Positions 25,352 to 34,355 of a stretch of 64,000 nt of DNA are shown here, one piece after another (position 1 is the first letter of the stretch; each line of letters begins with the position of its first letter). The position numbers and the translations under genes are program-made. The stretch is from Symbiodinium sp. CCMP2592. Taxonomy: Eukaryota > Sar > Dinophyceae > Suessiales > Symbiodiniaceae. Below the pieces are notes generated by a model, which did no database searches, was not told the DNA's origin, and saw only the letters and a list, made by a program, of their open reading frames with translations. The stretch lies in assembly GCA_905221615.1 (NCBI GenBank), contig CAJNDT010005913.1, positions 496,001-560,000 of the forward strand. Direction: 5' to 3'.

Positions 25352-26422
25352 CTAGACACGGAATGCGGGCCAGCGTTTGTTCACGATGTCCTCGGCTTCG
25401 ATGAACCCGACCACTTCGTCCGCAATCTGCTCAGCGAGTTCGAGGTGTGTGGTGAAACCGACACAGGATGCGTTGATCTCTCCGAGCACATAAGTGTCGT
25501 TGCCTTCCTCGTCGTTGTCGAGCATGAAATCCGCGGTCCAGAGCAGCGGGATGGAATATCCGCCGAGCTTGTCGATCATCATGTCGAGGTTTTGGTCCAC
25601 CATCTCCATGAGCTCAGGCCATTCCTCTGGTTTCTGGTATGTGTACTGAGCGCCTGAGAAGAGCGTCGCGGAGAACGCGTCCTTGGTCTGCGCAGGTTTT
25701 TTGTGCACGACATACACAGGGGTACGGCGGAGCATGAGCACACGGATTTCGCCTTCGACAATGCGAGGCATGAACGGCATATCAATCAGCATGCCGTTGC
25801 GTCCTCCGATGTACTGGGCGCAGAAGTCGATGAACTCACCAAGCTCGCGTTCTTCGACATGGTTGTCCTTCGCTTCGGTGCAGCGGACCATCGCGTCGTG
25901 TGGCGCGTTGTTGTTCTCTGTTGGTTGGACATCACCGACGAGTTCGACGCGCCAGATACCCTCGCCCGTCGATCCTCGGTTTTGTTTGAGCACGCGCACT
26001 CCTTGAAGGATGTTCTTCCGAAACTGCTCTTTAAACGCTTCGAAGTCGTAGTACGCGTAGGTGTCGTCAGGGACGAAGTTCGTATCAGTCAGTTTGCATA
26101 ATGCGTTCTTCGCGCCATACGCAACCATCGCATCGGGGTGGGGGAGCCCTTCGACGCCGTTGGATACAAGTTCACGCAGCATCTGAAAGTACCCAGTCTC
26201 GTCTTCGAGATTCCCTGGATTGATCCGCGATATATACGCCGTCGCTTTGTCCACGGCGTAGCGATAAATCTCGCCTCGACGCTCGTCTTCGTAGAAGATG
26301 ATTTCTGCAGTCCAGTTCCGTTCACGCAACGCTTTGACGATCGGCATGGAATCTTTGCGATAGCCGTACTCGCCCTTGTCCGAACCGCCTCGAGCCTCGA
26401 AGATCACGACATGATTGCCCAT
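25352..26422 (-). CDS. ATP-grasp-like protein, Cj0069 type
   Basis: 356 residues of ATP-grasp type. FEARGGSDKGEYGYRKDSMP at the N-terminus, LKQNRGSTGEGIWRVEL (nucleotide-binding glycine-rich loop) in the middle and VLGEINASCVGFTTH near the end (metal-binding Glu/Asn) match, as far as I recall, the Cj0069/DUF6815 family. The ligase substrate is unknown. No peptide-ligase or cyanophycin genes lie nearby. AAAGGA about eight nt before the ATG supports the start. Confidence 0.6.
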   Translation of the reverse strand: MGNHVVIFEARGGSDKGEYGYRKDSMPIVKALRERNWTAEIIFYEDERRGEIYRYAVDKATAYISRINPGNLEDETGYFQMLRELVSNGVEGLPHPDAMVAYGAKNALCKLTDTNFVPDDTYAYYDFEAFKEQFRKNILQGVRVLKQNRGSTGEGIWRVELVGDVQPTENNNAPHDAMVRCTEAKDNHVEERELGEFIDFCAQYIGGRNGMLIDMPFMPRIVEGEIRVLMLRRTPVYVVHKKPAQTKDAFSATLFSGAQYTYQKPEEWPELMEMVDQNLDMMIDKLGGYSIPLLWTADFMLDNDEEGNDTYVLGEINASCVGFTTHLELAEQIADEVVGFIEAEDIVNKRWPAFRV

Positions 26423-26477
26423 TTCTTAATCCTTTCATCCAGATAAAGAGATTTAAAGCCCATTTTATCGCCCGGCT

Positions 26478-26495
26478 GTTAATAAGGCTATTAAC
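26478..26495. promoter_or_regulatory. Perfect 7-bp inverted repeat, candidate operator
   Basis: GTTAATA and TATTAAC flank AGGC in the 181-bp region between two divergent genes. It is AT-rich, 56 bp from the Cj0069-type start on one side and about 109 bp from the next gene on the other. No T run follows on either strand, so an operator is more likely than a terminator. Confidence 0.4.
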
Positions 26496-26603
26496 GGATC
26501 AATAAATCTTTAATATACTGCCTCGCAGGATTCGTAGCCTCAGCTGCATCCTGAGCTTTAGGAAGTGGGTATACAAATCGATTGCAACCTGAAAGGGCAC
26601 CGA

Positions 26604-26873
26604 ATGAAGAGTACCAATCGATTGAAACTCGCTCTTGGGATAGCTGTGACGATGCTGCTTGCGTCTGCCGTTGCTTCTTGGACAAATCAACCTGAGTTTG
26701 GGACGATGATGATCTTCATGCTGATCGCGCTCGCCGCGGCGATGGGGCTGCTGAGTTCTGATTCACCATGCAACGAATTCAGGTGCATCCGGAAGCTGAT
26801 TGGTCGGAAGGCGGCTGCAGAACCCAAAGCCGTGGATATCGATTCCAGTCCATCCGGTCCCCAGAAGCGATAA
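26604..26873 (+). CDS. Small two-helix membrane protein
   Basis: 89 residues. Two hydrophobic segments (about 8-26 and 34-50) are followed by a basic tail (RCIRKLIGRK). No family is recognised. ATG 26604 is preceded by AAAGGG eight nt away, and an upstream in-frame start at 26565 lacks a ribosome site. The lack of homology makes this a moderate call. Confidence 0.5.
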   Translation: MKSTNRLKLALGIAVTMLLASAVASWTNQPEFGTMMIFMLIALAAAMGLLSSDSPCNEFRCIRKLIGRKAAAEPKAVDIDSSPSGPQKR

Positions 26874-27003
26874 GTCCTTGCTCCAACAGGTTTCCCTCCG
26901 CTCATCAGGGGTCTATCATCTCGACCCCGATGTGAGACGGGTCAAAGCGGCTTGACGATTGAGCCGCCCCGATCCCACGCGGCAGCTGAACGGAGCACCT
27001 CCA

Positions 27004-27339
27004 ATGGCAGACACCTACGCAATCATCGAAGAGTCCGGCGGACAACGCAAGGTCACCGATGGCGAAACCATCTACATCGATCTCTACAACGGCGGCGAAG
27101 CGAAAGCCGGCGACAAAATCGACATCGACAAAGTCCTCGTGGTCGGCTCCGTCGGCGGCGATGCAAAGCTCGGCGCTCCATATGTCGACGGCGCGAAGGT
27201 GACCCTCGAGATCACCGAGCCAGTCGTCAAGGGCGACAAGCTCTACATCCACAAGTTCCGCACCAAGAGCACCTACCAACGCAAGACGGGTCATCGTCAA
27301 CGCTACACTCAGGTGAAGGTCGCCGGGATCAAAGGCTGA
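27004..27339 (+). CDS. rplU: 50S ribosomal protein L21
   Basis: 111 residues of bL21. Typical parts are the N-terminal YAIIEESGGQRKVTDGETI, then KVLVVGSVGGDAKLGAPYVDGAKVTLEI, and the C-terminal STYQRKTGHRQRYTQVKV that binds 23S rRNA. GGAG lies upstream of the ATG at 27004; an in-frame earlier start at 26959 would add a non-homologous extension. The usual partner rpmA (L27) is not downstream; an unrelated membrane protein follows. Confidence 0.96.
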   Translation: MADTYAIIEESGGQRKVTDGETIYIDLYNGGEAKAGDKIDIDKVLVVGSVGGDAKLGAPYVDGAKVTLEITEPVVKGDKLYIHKFRTKSTYQRKTGHRQRYTQVKVAGIKG

Positions 27340-27361
27340 GCTGGGATCAAAGCATTTGTGA

Positions 27362-27408
27362 TACAATGACGACGCCCGTCTTCGTATAGGATGAAGGCGG
27401 GAGTTTTT
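27362..27408 (+). terminator. Hairpin plus T run between rplU and the next gene
   Basis: Arms 27375-27383 and 27393-27401 (nine pairs, one G-T) are followed by TTTTT (27404-27408), a good terminator for rplU. A TACAAT at 27362-27367 lies just before it and could instead start a transcript whose 5' end is this hairpin. The next ATG (27409) follows the T run directly. Confidence 0.7.
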
Positions 27409-28245
27409 ATGTCCACAAAACCAACGACGAATCCACAGATAGAGATTCAGCAGTGTGCGAATTGTCAGTTCGACTTGTCTAGCCAGGAATCATATCTGGT
27501 TGAAGAGTATCACTTGATGATTGTTCGTTGTCCCAAGTGTGGGCAGCAGCAACCAGCGGGTCAGCTGCCTACCTCGAGGTTGGTCCAATGGCTGAGTGTT
27601 TCCGCGCTTGGATCTCTATGGCTTGTGTTGTTAATCACATGTGTTGTTGGGTTGTCTATTGCGTTAATTAGAATGGGGCAATCAACGGCGTATGCAGCGG
27701 CGCAACCATTTGCTCAAAAGATGAGCCAGGTATTCAGTGAATCAGATCAAGAGTACCTTATCGACCAAGACCAGTACGGAAATGAGTTTGAATTTTGGCC
27801 AAGGGAGCAAATCAATCCAACTTGGTGGGAAGAGGTTGGGCAGTCACGAATGCTAGCTGATCGTGATATATTTGATGACATTGATCTCTTTGTGTTGACT
27901 GATTGGTTCTGGTTCTTGCTGATATGCCCGCCGCTCGGTTTGTTGTTTCGAGTGCTATTAAATGGAACGAGCATTGTGGTAAAGATACCAATCTTCGCTC
28001 TGACTGTGCTGGTTTCTGGATTTTTGATGTGGCTGTCAGTTTTGCTGCCTGGGAGTCTTCTTTATCTTGGGTACTATTTGCAACGCGACTATCTTGCAGC
28101 CAGGGTTGTTGGAATGCCTTTCGCGTGGATGACCTTCGTGGTGTGTTTACTTTGTTTGAGCATCTCGTATTTGTTTGCTCCAAAGCTGTTTCGACTACTC
28201 GGAAAGTTTTTTCCAGGTATGCCAGTATCACTCCGTAAAATTTAG
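27409..28245 (+). CDS. Membrane protein with N-terminal zinc ribbon
   Basis: 278 residues. A zinc ribbon at the N-terminus (CANC ... CPKCGQQQ, about residues 12-45) is followed by four hydrophobic membrane segments with a polar loop of about 60 residues between the first and second. No family is recognised. Start: ATG 27409 with GGGAG before it; the in-frame ATG at 27391 sits in the terminator stem. The gene is AT-rich (38% GC in the line starting at 27841). It overlaps the opposing M28 gene by 18 bp at its 3' end. Confidence 0.6.
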   Translation: MSTKPTTNPQIEIQQCANCQFDLSSQESYLVEEYHLMIVRCPKCGQQQPAGQLPTSRLVQWLSVSALGSLWLVLLITCVVGLSIALIRMGQSTAYAAAQPFAQKMSQVFSESDQEYLIDQDQYGNEFEFWPREQINPTWWEEVGQSRMLADRDIFDDIDLFVLTDWFWFLLICPPLGLLFRVLLNGTSIVVKIPIFALTVLVSGFLMWLSVLLPGSLLYLGYYLQRDYLAARVVGMPFAWMTFVVCLLCLSISYLFAPKLFRLLGKFFPGMPVSLRKI

Positions 28246-29262
28246 TTCACTGTGCTTTTTGTTCGTGAGTGACTCAACCGCCATCTCCAACGCATCCACA
28301 CATCCCGCCATCCTCACAAAGTCCAGCGTCTCGATCGTGTCGCTGGATTTGTGGTAGTGGGGGTTGCGGTATTCGCTCGTGTCCGTGATCATCGCGGCGG
28401 GATACCCCTGCATCCAGTAGTTCGCGTGGTCGGAGCGGTAGATCGCGGTGACCATCGGTGGGAGCGGGGCCGCGACGATGGGGATGGTGCCCGCTTCGGA
28501 CATGGACTCAGCGAGCTGCGTGATCAGCGGGCGATCCGCGAAGCGTCCGACGATTCCGATGTAGTTGCCAGTGGTGGGGAGGTTCATCCCGAGCTGAGCC
28601 GCGGTTTCGGGAGGGAAGGGGTATTTCTGCGAGTTGGGCTCATCGGAGTAGTACCCCAGCATCTCGAGCGAGAGCATCGCGATGATGTGCTCGCCTTTCA
28701 TCTTTGACGACAGCGCAGTGGTCAGCGATCCCATCCCATTGGACTGCCCCTTCCCCGCGGCTTCGCGTGAGTTGGAGTTCTCCTCGTTGGTAAACGCGAT
28801 GAACCGAAGCGTGCGGGGCTGTGGGTTGTCCGCGAACCGACGCGCCAGCTCGATCATCACCGCGACCCCCGATGCGTTGTCATCAGCGCCAGGGGTGTTG
28901 ACCTCGGTGTCGTAGTGTGCTCCGAGCACGATGATCTCGTCGGGATTGGTCGTCCCTGGGATCTCCGCGATGATGTTCATATCCTGCGGACGACCAGAGA
29001 TCGGTAGCGCTGGGGTTGGGGCGAGATCGACCTGGAGTCCCATCGCGACGAACTGGTTGGCGATCCATCCGCCTGATTGAGCGAGCTGGTCGCGGTTGGT
29101 CGCGTTGCGATTCGGGAATCGGGTCGTGAGTGTGTGCACATCTTCCCACAATCGAGCTTCGGTCGAGGAAGGAGTGTCGCTTGTCCGATTTTGCGTCGCT
29201 CCGCAGCCGGCTGAGAAGATCATGAGTGCAATGAGCAGGAAGCAGTTGGTCGTGTATTTCAT
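28228..29262 (-). CDS. M28-family zinc aminopeptidase, lipoprotein
   Basis: 344 residues. A lipobox (FSAGC, Cys20) anchors it to a membrane. The M28 zinc ligands are visible in order: His-Asp in GAHYDTE, Asp in GADDNASGV, the catalytic Glu pair in TNEEN, the LEMLGY acidic residue and the last His in [10 protein letters not shown]. It probably trims peptides in the periplasm. TATCAT (29268-29273, minus strand) ends five nt before the ATG, so the mRNA is probably leaderless. Confidence 0.9.
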   Translation of the reverse strand: MKYTTNCFLLIALMIFSAGCGATQNRTSDTPSSTEARLWEDVHTLTTRFPNRNATNRDQLAQSGGWIANQFVAMGLQVDLAPTPALPISGRPQDMNIIAEIPGTTNPDEIIVLGAHYDTEVNTPGADDNASGVAVMIELARRFADNPQPRTLRFIAFTNEENSNSREAAGKGQSNGMGSLTTALSSKMKGEHIIAMLSLEMLGYYSDEPNSQKYPFPPETAAQLGMNLPTTGNYIGIVGRFADRPLITQLAESMSEAGTIPIVAAPLPPMVTAIYRSDHANYWMQGYPAAMITDTSEYRNPHYHKSSDTIETLDFVRMAGCVDALEMAVESLTNKKHSELNFTE

Positions 29263-29410
29263 CTACGATGATAGGAAATCACGCTTGTGCATTGCTCATG
29301 TTGGTGATTTTGAGGTTTCATCGAATAGATGCAGCAAAATCCATATTCGCCTATAGTTGGAATCAAACCAGCAGAAACCGCACCTTGCCCCTCAATACGG
29401 AGATCTCCCG

Positions 29411-30652
29411 ATGAATACCACCGCTGAACCCATCACGATGACCGCTGATGGCCTACAAGTCCCCGCAAACCCCATCATCCCCTTCATCATCGGCGATGGG
29501 ACCGGTCCGGACATCTGGAACGCATCGGTCAAGGTCTTCGACGCCGCGGTCGAGAAGGCATACAACGGCGAGCGCAAACTGCATTGGCACGAAACCCTCG
29601 CGGGACAGAAAGCGTTCGACGAGACGGGAGATTGGCTCCCAGAGCAAACCCTCGAGGATTTCCGCAAGTACCTCGTCGGGATCAAAGGCCCACTCACCAC
29701 CCCAGTCGGAGGGGGGATCCGATCGCTCAATGTCGCGCTGCGTCAGATCCTCGACCTCTACACATGCTTGCGTCCAGTGCGTTGGTTTGAAGGCGTGCCT
29801 TCGCCAGTCAAAGCGCCTGAGAAGACCAACATGGTCATCTTCCGAGAGAACTCCGAGGACATCTACGCCGGGATCGAGTTTGAGGAAGGCAGCGAGGATA
29901 ACGCGAAGTTCAAAGCACTCCTCAAAGAAGCGTTCCCAGACCGATTTGAGAAGATCCGCTTCCCAGACACCAGCGGCATCGGGATCAAACCCGTCTCCAA
30001 AGAGGGGACGACGCGTATCGTGAAAGCCGCGATCCAGTACGCGATCGACAACGACCGCGACAGCGTCACGCTCGTGCACAAGGGGAACATCATGAAGTTC
30101 ACCGAGGGCGCGTTCATGGAGTGGGGATACGAGGTCGCGCGCGAGCAGTTCGGCGCCCAGCTCCTCGATGGAGGTCCCTGGTGCACGCTCAAGAATCCGA
30201 AGACCGGCAAAGAGATCATCATCAAAGATGTCATCGCGGACGCGTTCCTGCAACAGATCCTCACGCGTCCCGCGGAGTACGATGTCGTTGCGACGATGAA
30301 CCTCAATGGGGATTACATCTCCGACGCGCTCGCCGCGTGCGTGGGAGGGATCGGCATCGCGCCAGGCGCGAACATCAACTACGACACAGGACACGCGATC
30401 TTCGAAGCAACCCACGGCACCGCACCCAAGTACGCGAACCAAGACAAGGTCAATCCAGGATCCGTCATCCTCTCAGGAGAGATGATGCTCAGGTTTATGG
30501 GCTGGACCGAAGCCGCGGACCTGATCATCAAGGGGATGAACGGCGCGATCGGCGCGAAGACAGTCACCTACGACTTCGAGCGACTGATGGAAGGGGCAAC
30601 CCTCCGCAAGTGCTCGGAGTTTGGGGATGATGTGATTAGCCACATGGACTGA
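29411..30652 (+). CDS. icd: NADP-dependent isocitrate dehydrogenase
   Basis: 413 residues of the bacterial homodimeric ICDH type. It oxidises isocitrate to 2-oxoglutarate in the TCA cycle. Substrate site residues are visible in [17 protein letters not shown] (the phosphorylatable Ser of the E. coli enzyme lies in such a segment). The conserved [55 protein letters not shown] and [11 protein letters not shown] blocks are all present. ATG 29411 has GGAG upstream. The next gene is unrelated and of foreign composition. Confidence 0.96.
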   Translation: MNTTAEPITMTADGLQVPANPIIPFIIGDGTGPDIWNASVKVFDAAVEKAYNGERKLHWHETLAGQKAFDETGDWLPEQTLEDFRKYLVGIKGPLTTPVGGGIRSLNVALRQILDLYTCLRPVRWFEGVPSPVKAPEKTNMVIFRENSEDIYAGIEFEEGSEDNAKFKALLKEAFPDRFEKIRFPDTSGIGIKPVSKEGTTRIVKAAIQYAIDNDRDSVTLVHKGNIMKFTEGAFMEWGYEVAREQFGAQLLDGGPWCTLKNPKTGKEIIIKDVIADAFLQQILTRPAEYDVVATMNLNGDYISDALAACVGGIGIAPGANINYDTGHAIFEATHGTAPKYANQDKVNPGSVILSGEMMLRFMGWTEAADLIIKGMNGAIGAKTVTYDFERLMEGATLRKCSEFGDDVISHMD

Positions 30653-30761
30653 TCTCGAACTTAATATTTGTCATTTGCTTTTGTCATACGAAGCTGTTGA
30701 AATAGAATCTCCTGTGGGAGTCTATTGCAACAGCGTTTTTGGTGTGCGTAAGGAGATACTG

Positions 30762-32822
30762 ATGGCAGACGAGTCAAATTCAGGCGGGGCGGCCACGAAT
30801 TCAGGTATTGAATATCAACAACATGTCAGTGCTTGGTTTATGTTTGCGATGTGCTGCGATTTTCAGTGTCGGCAGTCTCTCGGTATTGGTTCAAATGCTG
30901 CAATCAGTAGAATAAGGTTTGAATCTAGTGATCCAATTGATGATTTGGTTGTTGAGTATGAAGATCATGTAACTACCTATTTCCAGATAAAACGCCAATT
31001 GGCTTTGTCGGCAGATATTGCTTCAGATTTTTACAAGACAGTGCGCCAGTTTTGGCATCAGCACAATCAGGGATCTGGAGGCAACAGTAGCTATGTGTTA
31101 GTGACCACATCAGACGCATCTAGGAATATTCGAAATGTATTGAAAGGGCTTTTGGATTCTATTCGTTCGGATAATGAGTCATGGAGTTTGAACCCTAGTA
31201 CAAAGGAGCAGGAGGGTGTACTAGCTAAGCTTAAAGAAGTGATCCAGTCTGTTGCTCAAGATGATTCAATTGACATATTGGATAGGCAGATCATTGATTT
31301 TCTCAAATCTGTTTATGTACTGGAGCTCGATGTTGATAAGGGAAAGTCTTCTTTGCTGGCGGCATATACTATTTTGCAACAGCAGTTTATTCCGGAACCA
31401 GATTTAGTATGGTCGATACTGGTTAAAATTAGTCTTTCTTATGCTGCAAAAAGAGGTAGTGTTACACGAGAGGCATTAAAACAGCAGCTCTCGGAATACA
31501 AGCAGGTTGTGGGTGAACACAATGATCTAGATCATGCTATCGAAGTAGCATCAGGGGTAGTTCAATGTGGTGTGGATATAGTCTTGGTTGATTGGCCGGA
31601 GGATGATAGTGCATGTTCTGTTTTGGAGCTATATCGCTTCGGCGAATCAGGTGACTACCGCACTAAGTTTAGTGAAGACAGGCTTTACTGGGGTGGGAGT
31701 GAAGCCGAGGGAAGCAGGGTACTGCTTAGGGCATCGACGTGGACAGGATTTGAAAGGGAACTTGGTTATATCCAAGAAGAAGTCGCTAGTTTTAGCCATA
31801 TCAATTTGATGGGTGCCAATTTTACTAGAGACGAGAATGAAACGTCATTTTCAAGAGCTCGCGCTGAAGTATGTAATGCATTAGTTAAGGCGCGAAAAGA
31901 GCCACATCGATGTGTGCATTGCGAGAGAGCGGTTTCTGAGGAACTGCCTCCACTTGTAGAGATTGATTATTATGAAGAAGATGCTGTTGGGGTTGTGCAT
32001 AGGAAGTGCAGAAAACCATCTGACCGTATTTTGGGTCATTTGCGAATCCCTGCATATGAAGGAAAGTCATATTTAGGTACATTAGACATATACGAATGGT
32101 CCAGCTTGCTCTTGTGCAGTTCTCAGTTTCTTGCATCTATGAGATTGGATTATCAAATCAATAACGGGCTTACACCAATACTCTGGAATCTAGAGAATGC
32201 AAGGTGGACAGATGGGGATTACTGTATCGAGGTTCAGTTGGAAGATGGTACAGTCCGTCATTTGATGTCACGCGGGAAATTAGATCGATTTGACAAAGAA
32301 ACTGCTGAGAAGAAGGTGGAATTGTTCTTGGACAATCTCGATTCTGCGGCTCAGGGAGGAGATCCCGCTTGTTATTCTTCAGATGGAAATTTATTCTCAA
32401 CATATTCGGGTATATTGAGACATTCGAAAACCGCAGGAAATCCGGTACAATGTCTGTCAGCGAGCGTAGTTCGGTATACTTCAAGTATTGGAAAAATGTA
32501 CCCAGCCAAGCATTTTTATGCGCCGCTTTGCAGATTTATAGATTCTGAAACAGGCAAGCCACTCAAAATCGGCGGTGTTGATGTGTTGATATCAAACATA
32601 CTTGATATTCCTGTATTTCTAGCTAATTGGAGTGCGTCTGGTAAACAAATCAAAAACTATGATTTGCGTGTGATTCAAAATGACAGGCAGTTTGACGATT
32701 TTGTGAATGATTCCCTCACGGAAGGATCCGAAATTGTGATTGACCCCATGGTAGGGTTGGACGGGAAGTTCCTGCGTGGCTTTATAATTGTTTCTTCAAG
32801 TGAATTTGGATTGAAGGCGTAG
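30762..32822 (+). CDS. Putative PD-(D/E)xK nuclease, defence-type, AT-rich
   Basis: 686 residues. The N-terminal domain (about 1-130) has GGAATNSGIEYQQHVSAWF followed by E54, D60-D61 and Q75-I-K77, the E/D/QxK spacing seen in Cap4 (DUF4297)-type DNA endonucleases. A long central region follows, then a Cys/His motif C384-x2-C387-x25-H413-x2-C416 that looks like a zinc knuckle or degenerate HNH, then an unrecognised C-terminal domain. GC is 43% in two sampled lines against 57% in an icd line, which suggests transfer. AAGGAG precedes ATG 30762; an in-frame start at 30675 lacks this. No CD-NTase or methylase partner is adjacent. Function is inferred. Confidence 0.5.
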   Translation: MADESNSGGAATNSGIEYQQHVSAWFMFAMCCDFQCRQSLGIGSNAAISRIRFESSDPIDDLVVEYEDHVTTYFQIKRQLALSADIASDFYKTVRQFWHQHNQGSGGNSSYVLVTTSDASRNIRNVLKGLLDSIRSDNESWSLNPSTKEQEGVLAKLKEVIQSVAQDDSIDILDRQIIDFLKSVYVLELDVDKGKSSLLAAYTILQQQFIPEPDLVWSILVKISLSYAAKRGSVTREALKQQLSEYKQVVGEHNDLDHAIEVASGVVQCGVDIVLVDWPEDDSACSVLELYRFGESGDYRTKFSEDRLYWGGSEAEGSRVLLRASTWTGFERELGYIQEEVASFSHINLMGANFTRDENETSFSRARAEVCNALVKARKEPHRCVHCERAVSEELPPLVEIDYYEEDAVGVVHRKCRKPSDRILGHLRIPAYEGKSYLGTLDIYEWSSLLLCSSQFLASMRLDYQINNGLTPILWNLENARWTDGDYCIEVQLEDGTVRHLMSRGKLDRFDKETAEKKVELFLDNLDSAAQGGDPACYSSDGNLFSTYSGILRHSKTAGNPVQCLSASVVRYTSSIGKMYPAKHFYAPLCRFIDSETGKPLKIGGVDVLISNILDIPVFLANWSASGKQIKNYDLRVIQNDRQFDDFVNDSLTEGSEIVIDPMVGLDGKFLRGFIIVSSSEFGLKA

Positions 32823-32983
32823 AGTGAGGCCTAGTGAACTTTAATTCTAGTGCAGATATCCTGTTCTACGGTTTTAAAGCCATTCCCCTCAGGCATTCTG
32901 GTATAAATGTGCTTAGTTTAGCTTTTGAACTCACATGACAACCAAATCTTTCGCATCCAATCCCCTCCCCTCCGCGAATAAAT

Positions 32984-33009
32984 CCCCAGTCGCCGGGGTT
33001 TCTCCCGGC
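32984..33009 (+). promoter_or_regulatory. Two mutually exclusive hairpins in the PEP-CTERM gene leader
   Basis: CCCC (32984-32987) can pair with GGGG (32995-32998), or GCCGGG (32992-32997) can pair with CCCGGC (33004-33009). The two stems share bases and cannot coexist. They lie 33 nt before the ATG at 33042. A TATAAA at 32902-32907 is a possible -10. The rest of the 219-bp gap shows nothing else. Confidence 0.4.
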
Positions 33010-33041
33010 TGTGTGTCTATCTACAGAGAGAGGAAAACAGG

Positions 33042-33614
33042 ATGATTAAATCAGTAATTGCAAGCTCGGCGATGCTTGTCGCGTCGACCGCCGCCGCTTC
33101 GGTCTACAACGAGTCCATCGACGGCGATCTCTCCGGAGATCGCTTCAACCCCACGATGATCAGCGTCGACAACGGCCTCAACACCGTCACGATGCAGGTC
33201 GTCGATTCCGCACTCCCAGGAGGGGATCGTGATTACTTCACCTTCTCCATCGGTGCGGGACAGTCGATCGACTCGATCGTCGTGACCGACGCGTTCAACC
33301 CAGCCGGCGGCTTCGACAGCACGGCGTTTGTCGGTCTCGCGTTCGACAACATTTTCGATTTCGATCCCGATACCTTTGTTGGTCCAGGTTTGGAGGGATT
33401 CGTGCTCACTGATATGTCGGTCGTCGGAACCGAATCGATCGGTGCGTTGACCGGCGGTCTGACCTCGCTCGGAGCCGGGGATTACTCCTTCTGGGTCCAG
33501 CAGACTGGTGAAGACATCACCGAGCTCTCGCTCGCGATCAATGTCGTTCCATCCCCAAGCGCTATGGGTGTCCTCGCGTTGGGTGGTCTCGCGGCTGTGC
33601 GTCGCCGTCGATAA
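33042..33614 (+). CDS. Secreted protein with PEP-CTERM-like (VPSPS) sorting tail
   Basis: 190 residues. A signal peptide (1-19, cleaved after AAAS) is followed by a beta-rich domain of unknown function and a C-terminal sorting tail: VPSPS, a hydrophobic helix (MGVLALGGLAAV) and RRRR. This is a PEP-CTERM variant, processed by an exosortase-type enzyme and tied to extracellular polysaccharide. No exosortase gene lies in the window. GAGGA upstream supports the ATG at 33042. A terminator follows at 33647. Confidence 0.82.
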   Translation: MIKSVIASSAMLVASTAAASVYNESIDGDLSGDRFNPTMISVDNGLNTVTMQVVDSALPGGDRDYFTFSIGAGQSIDSIVVTDAFNPAGGFDSTAFVGLAFDNIFDFDPDTFVGPGLEGFVLTDMSVVGTESIGALTGGLTSLGAGDYSFWVQQTGEDITELSLAINVVPSPSAMGVLALGGLAAVRRRR

Positions 33615-33646
33615 ACTGGCGAAATCAACCAGATTCGTATACAGTG

Positions 33647-33679
33647 CACGGAGGCCTCTATGGCCTCCGTGTTTCTTTC
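33647..33679 (+). terminator. Strong terminator of the PEP-CTERM-like gene
   Basis: A perfect 10-bp GC-rich stem (33647-33656 with 33662-33671), a 5-nt loop and a T-rich tail (TTTCTTT). The next gene starts at 33693, so its own promoter must lie within or before the hairpin; TATACA near 33638 is a candidate. Confidence 0.85.
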
Positions 33680-33692
33680 AATGGAGCGAATC

Positions 33693-34355
33693 ATGTTGAG
33701 CAAACGAGTCGTGTTGACTGGGATGGTGTTGGGAGCATTGGTCGTTGGTTCAGCGATGACGGGATGCGCCTCGACAGGGATCGCCGTGCGCGAGACCTTG
33801 GGAACTCCCAAGCGTGAGCAGCTCGTCGATCGAGTCGACGAGACACGCGATGCTCAAGAGAACGCGAAAGAGCAGTTCGCGACCACACTCGATGAACTCA
33901 AGTCCCTCACCAACTTCGATGGCGGCGAACTCGAAGACGCGTACTCACGACTCAAGAAGCAGTACGAGCGTGCTGAAAGCCGCGCTGACAAGGTGTCATC
34001 CAAGATCAAGTCCGTTGAGCGTGTGGGCGACGCGTTGTTCGAGGAATGGGAAGAGGAGCTCGAAGAGTACTCGACCGAATCGCTCCGCAGCGCCTCGGAG
34101 CAGCAGCTCGACGAGACACGCCGAGCGTTTAACAGCGTGCTCCGCGCGATGAAAACCGCGGAATCGAAGATGGGACCGGTCCTTGCGGCGTTCGGAGATC
34201 AGGTGCTGTTCCTCAAGCACAACCTCAACGCACGAGCCATCGCATCACTCGACGACACGCTTGTTGAGCTTGAAGAAGAGATCGCACAACTGATCGCGGA
34301 TATGGAAGCGTCCATCGATGAAGCGAACTCGTTCATCGACGAGATGGGCAGTTGA
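33693..34355 (+). CDS. DUF2959-family lipoprotein
   Basis: 220 residues. A signal peptide with lipobox (AMTGC, Cys25) is followed by a long, charged, almost wholly helical domain with coiled-coil character: KREQLVDRVDETRDAQENAK, ELEDAYSRLKKQYERAESRA, and EELEEYSTESLR. This fits DUF2959, a family of unknown function. GGAG lies seven nt before ATG 33693; the in-frame ATG at 33660 is inside the terminator loop. The stop TGA abuts the opposing gene's stop with no spacer. Confidence 0.8.
   Translation: MLSKRVVLTGMVLGALVVGSAMTGCASTGIAVRETLGTPKREQLVDRVDETRDAQENAKEQFATTLDELKSLTNFDGGELEDAYSRLKKQYERAESRADKVSSKIKSVERVGDALFEEWEEELEEYSTESLRSASEQQLDETRRAFNSVLRAMKTAESKMGPVLAAFGDQVLFLKHNLNARAIASLDDTLVELEEEIAQLIADMEASIDEANSFIDEMGS

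Noticed and set aside
29453-30442. 329-codon open frame opposite icd
   Set aside because: Shadow of icd, whose motifs are complete.
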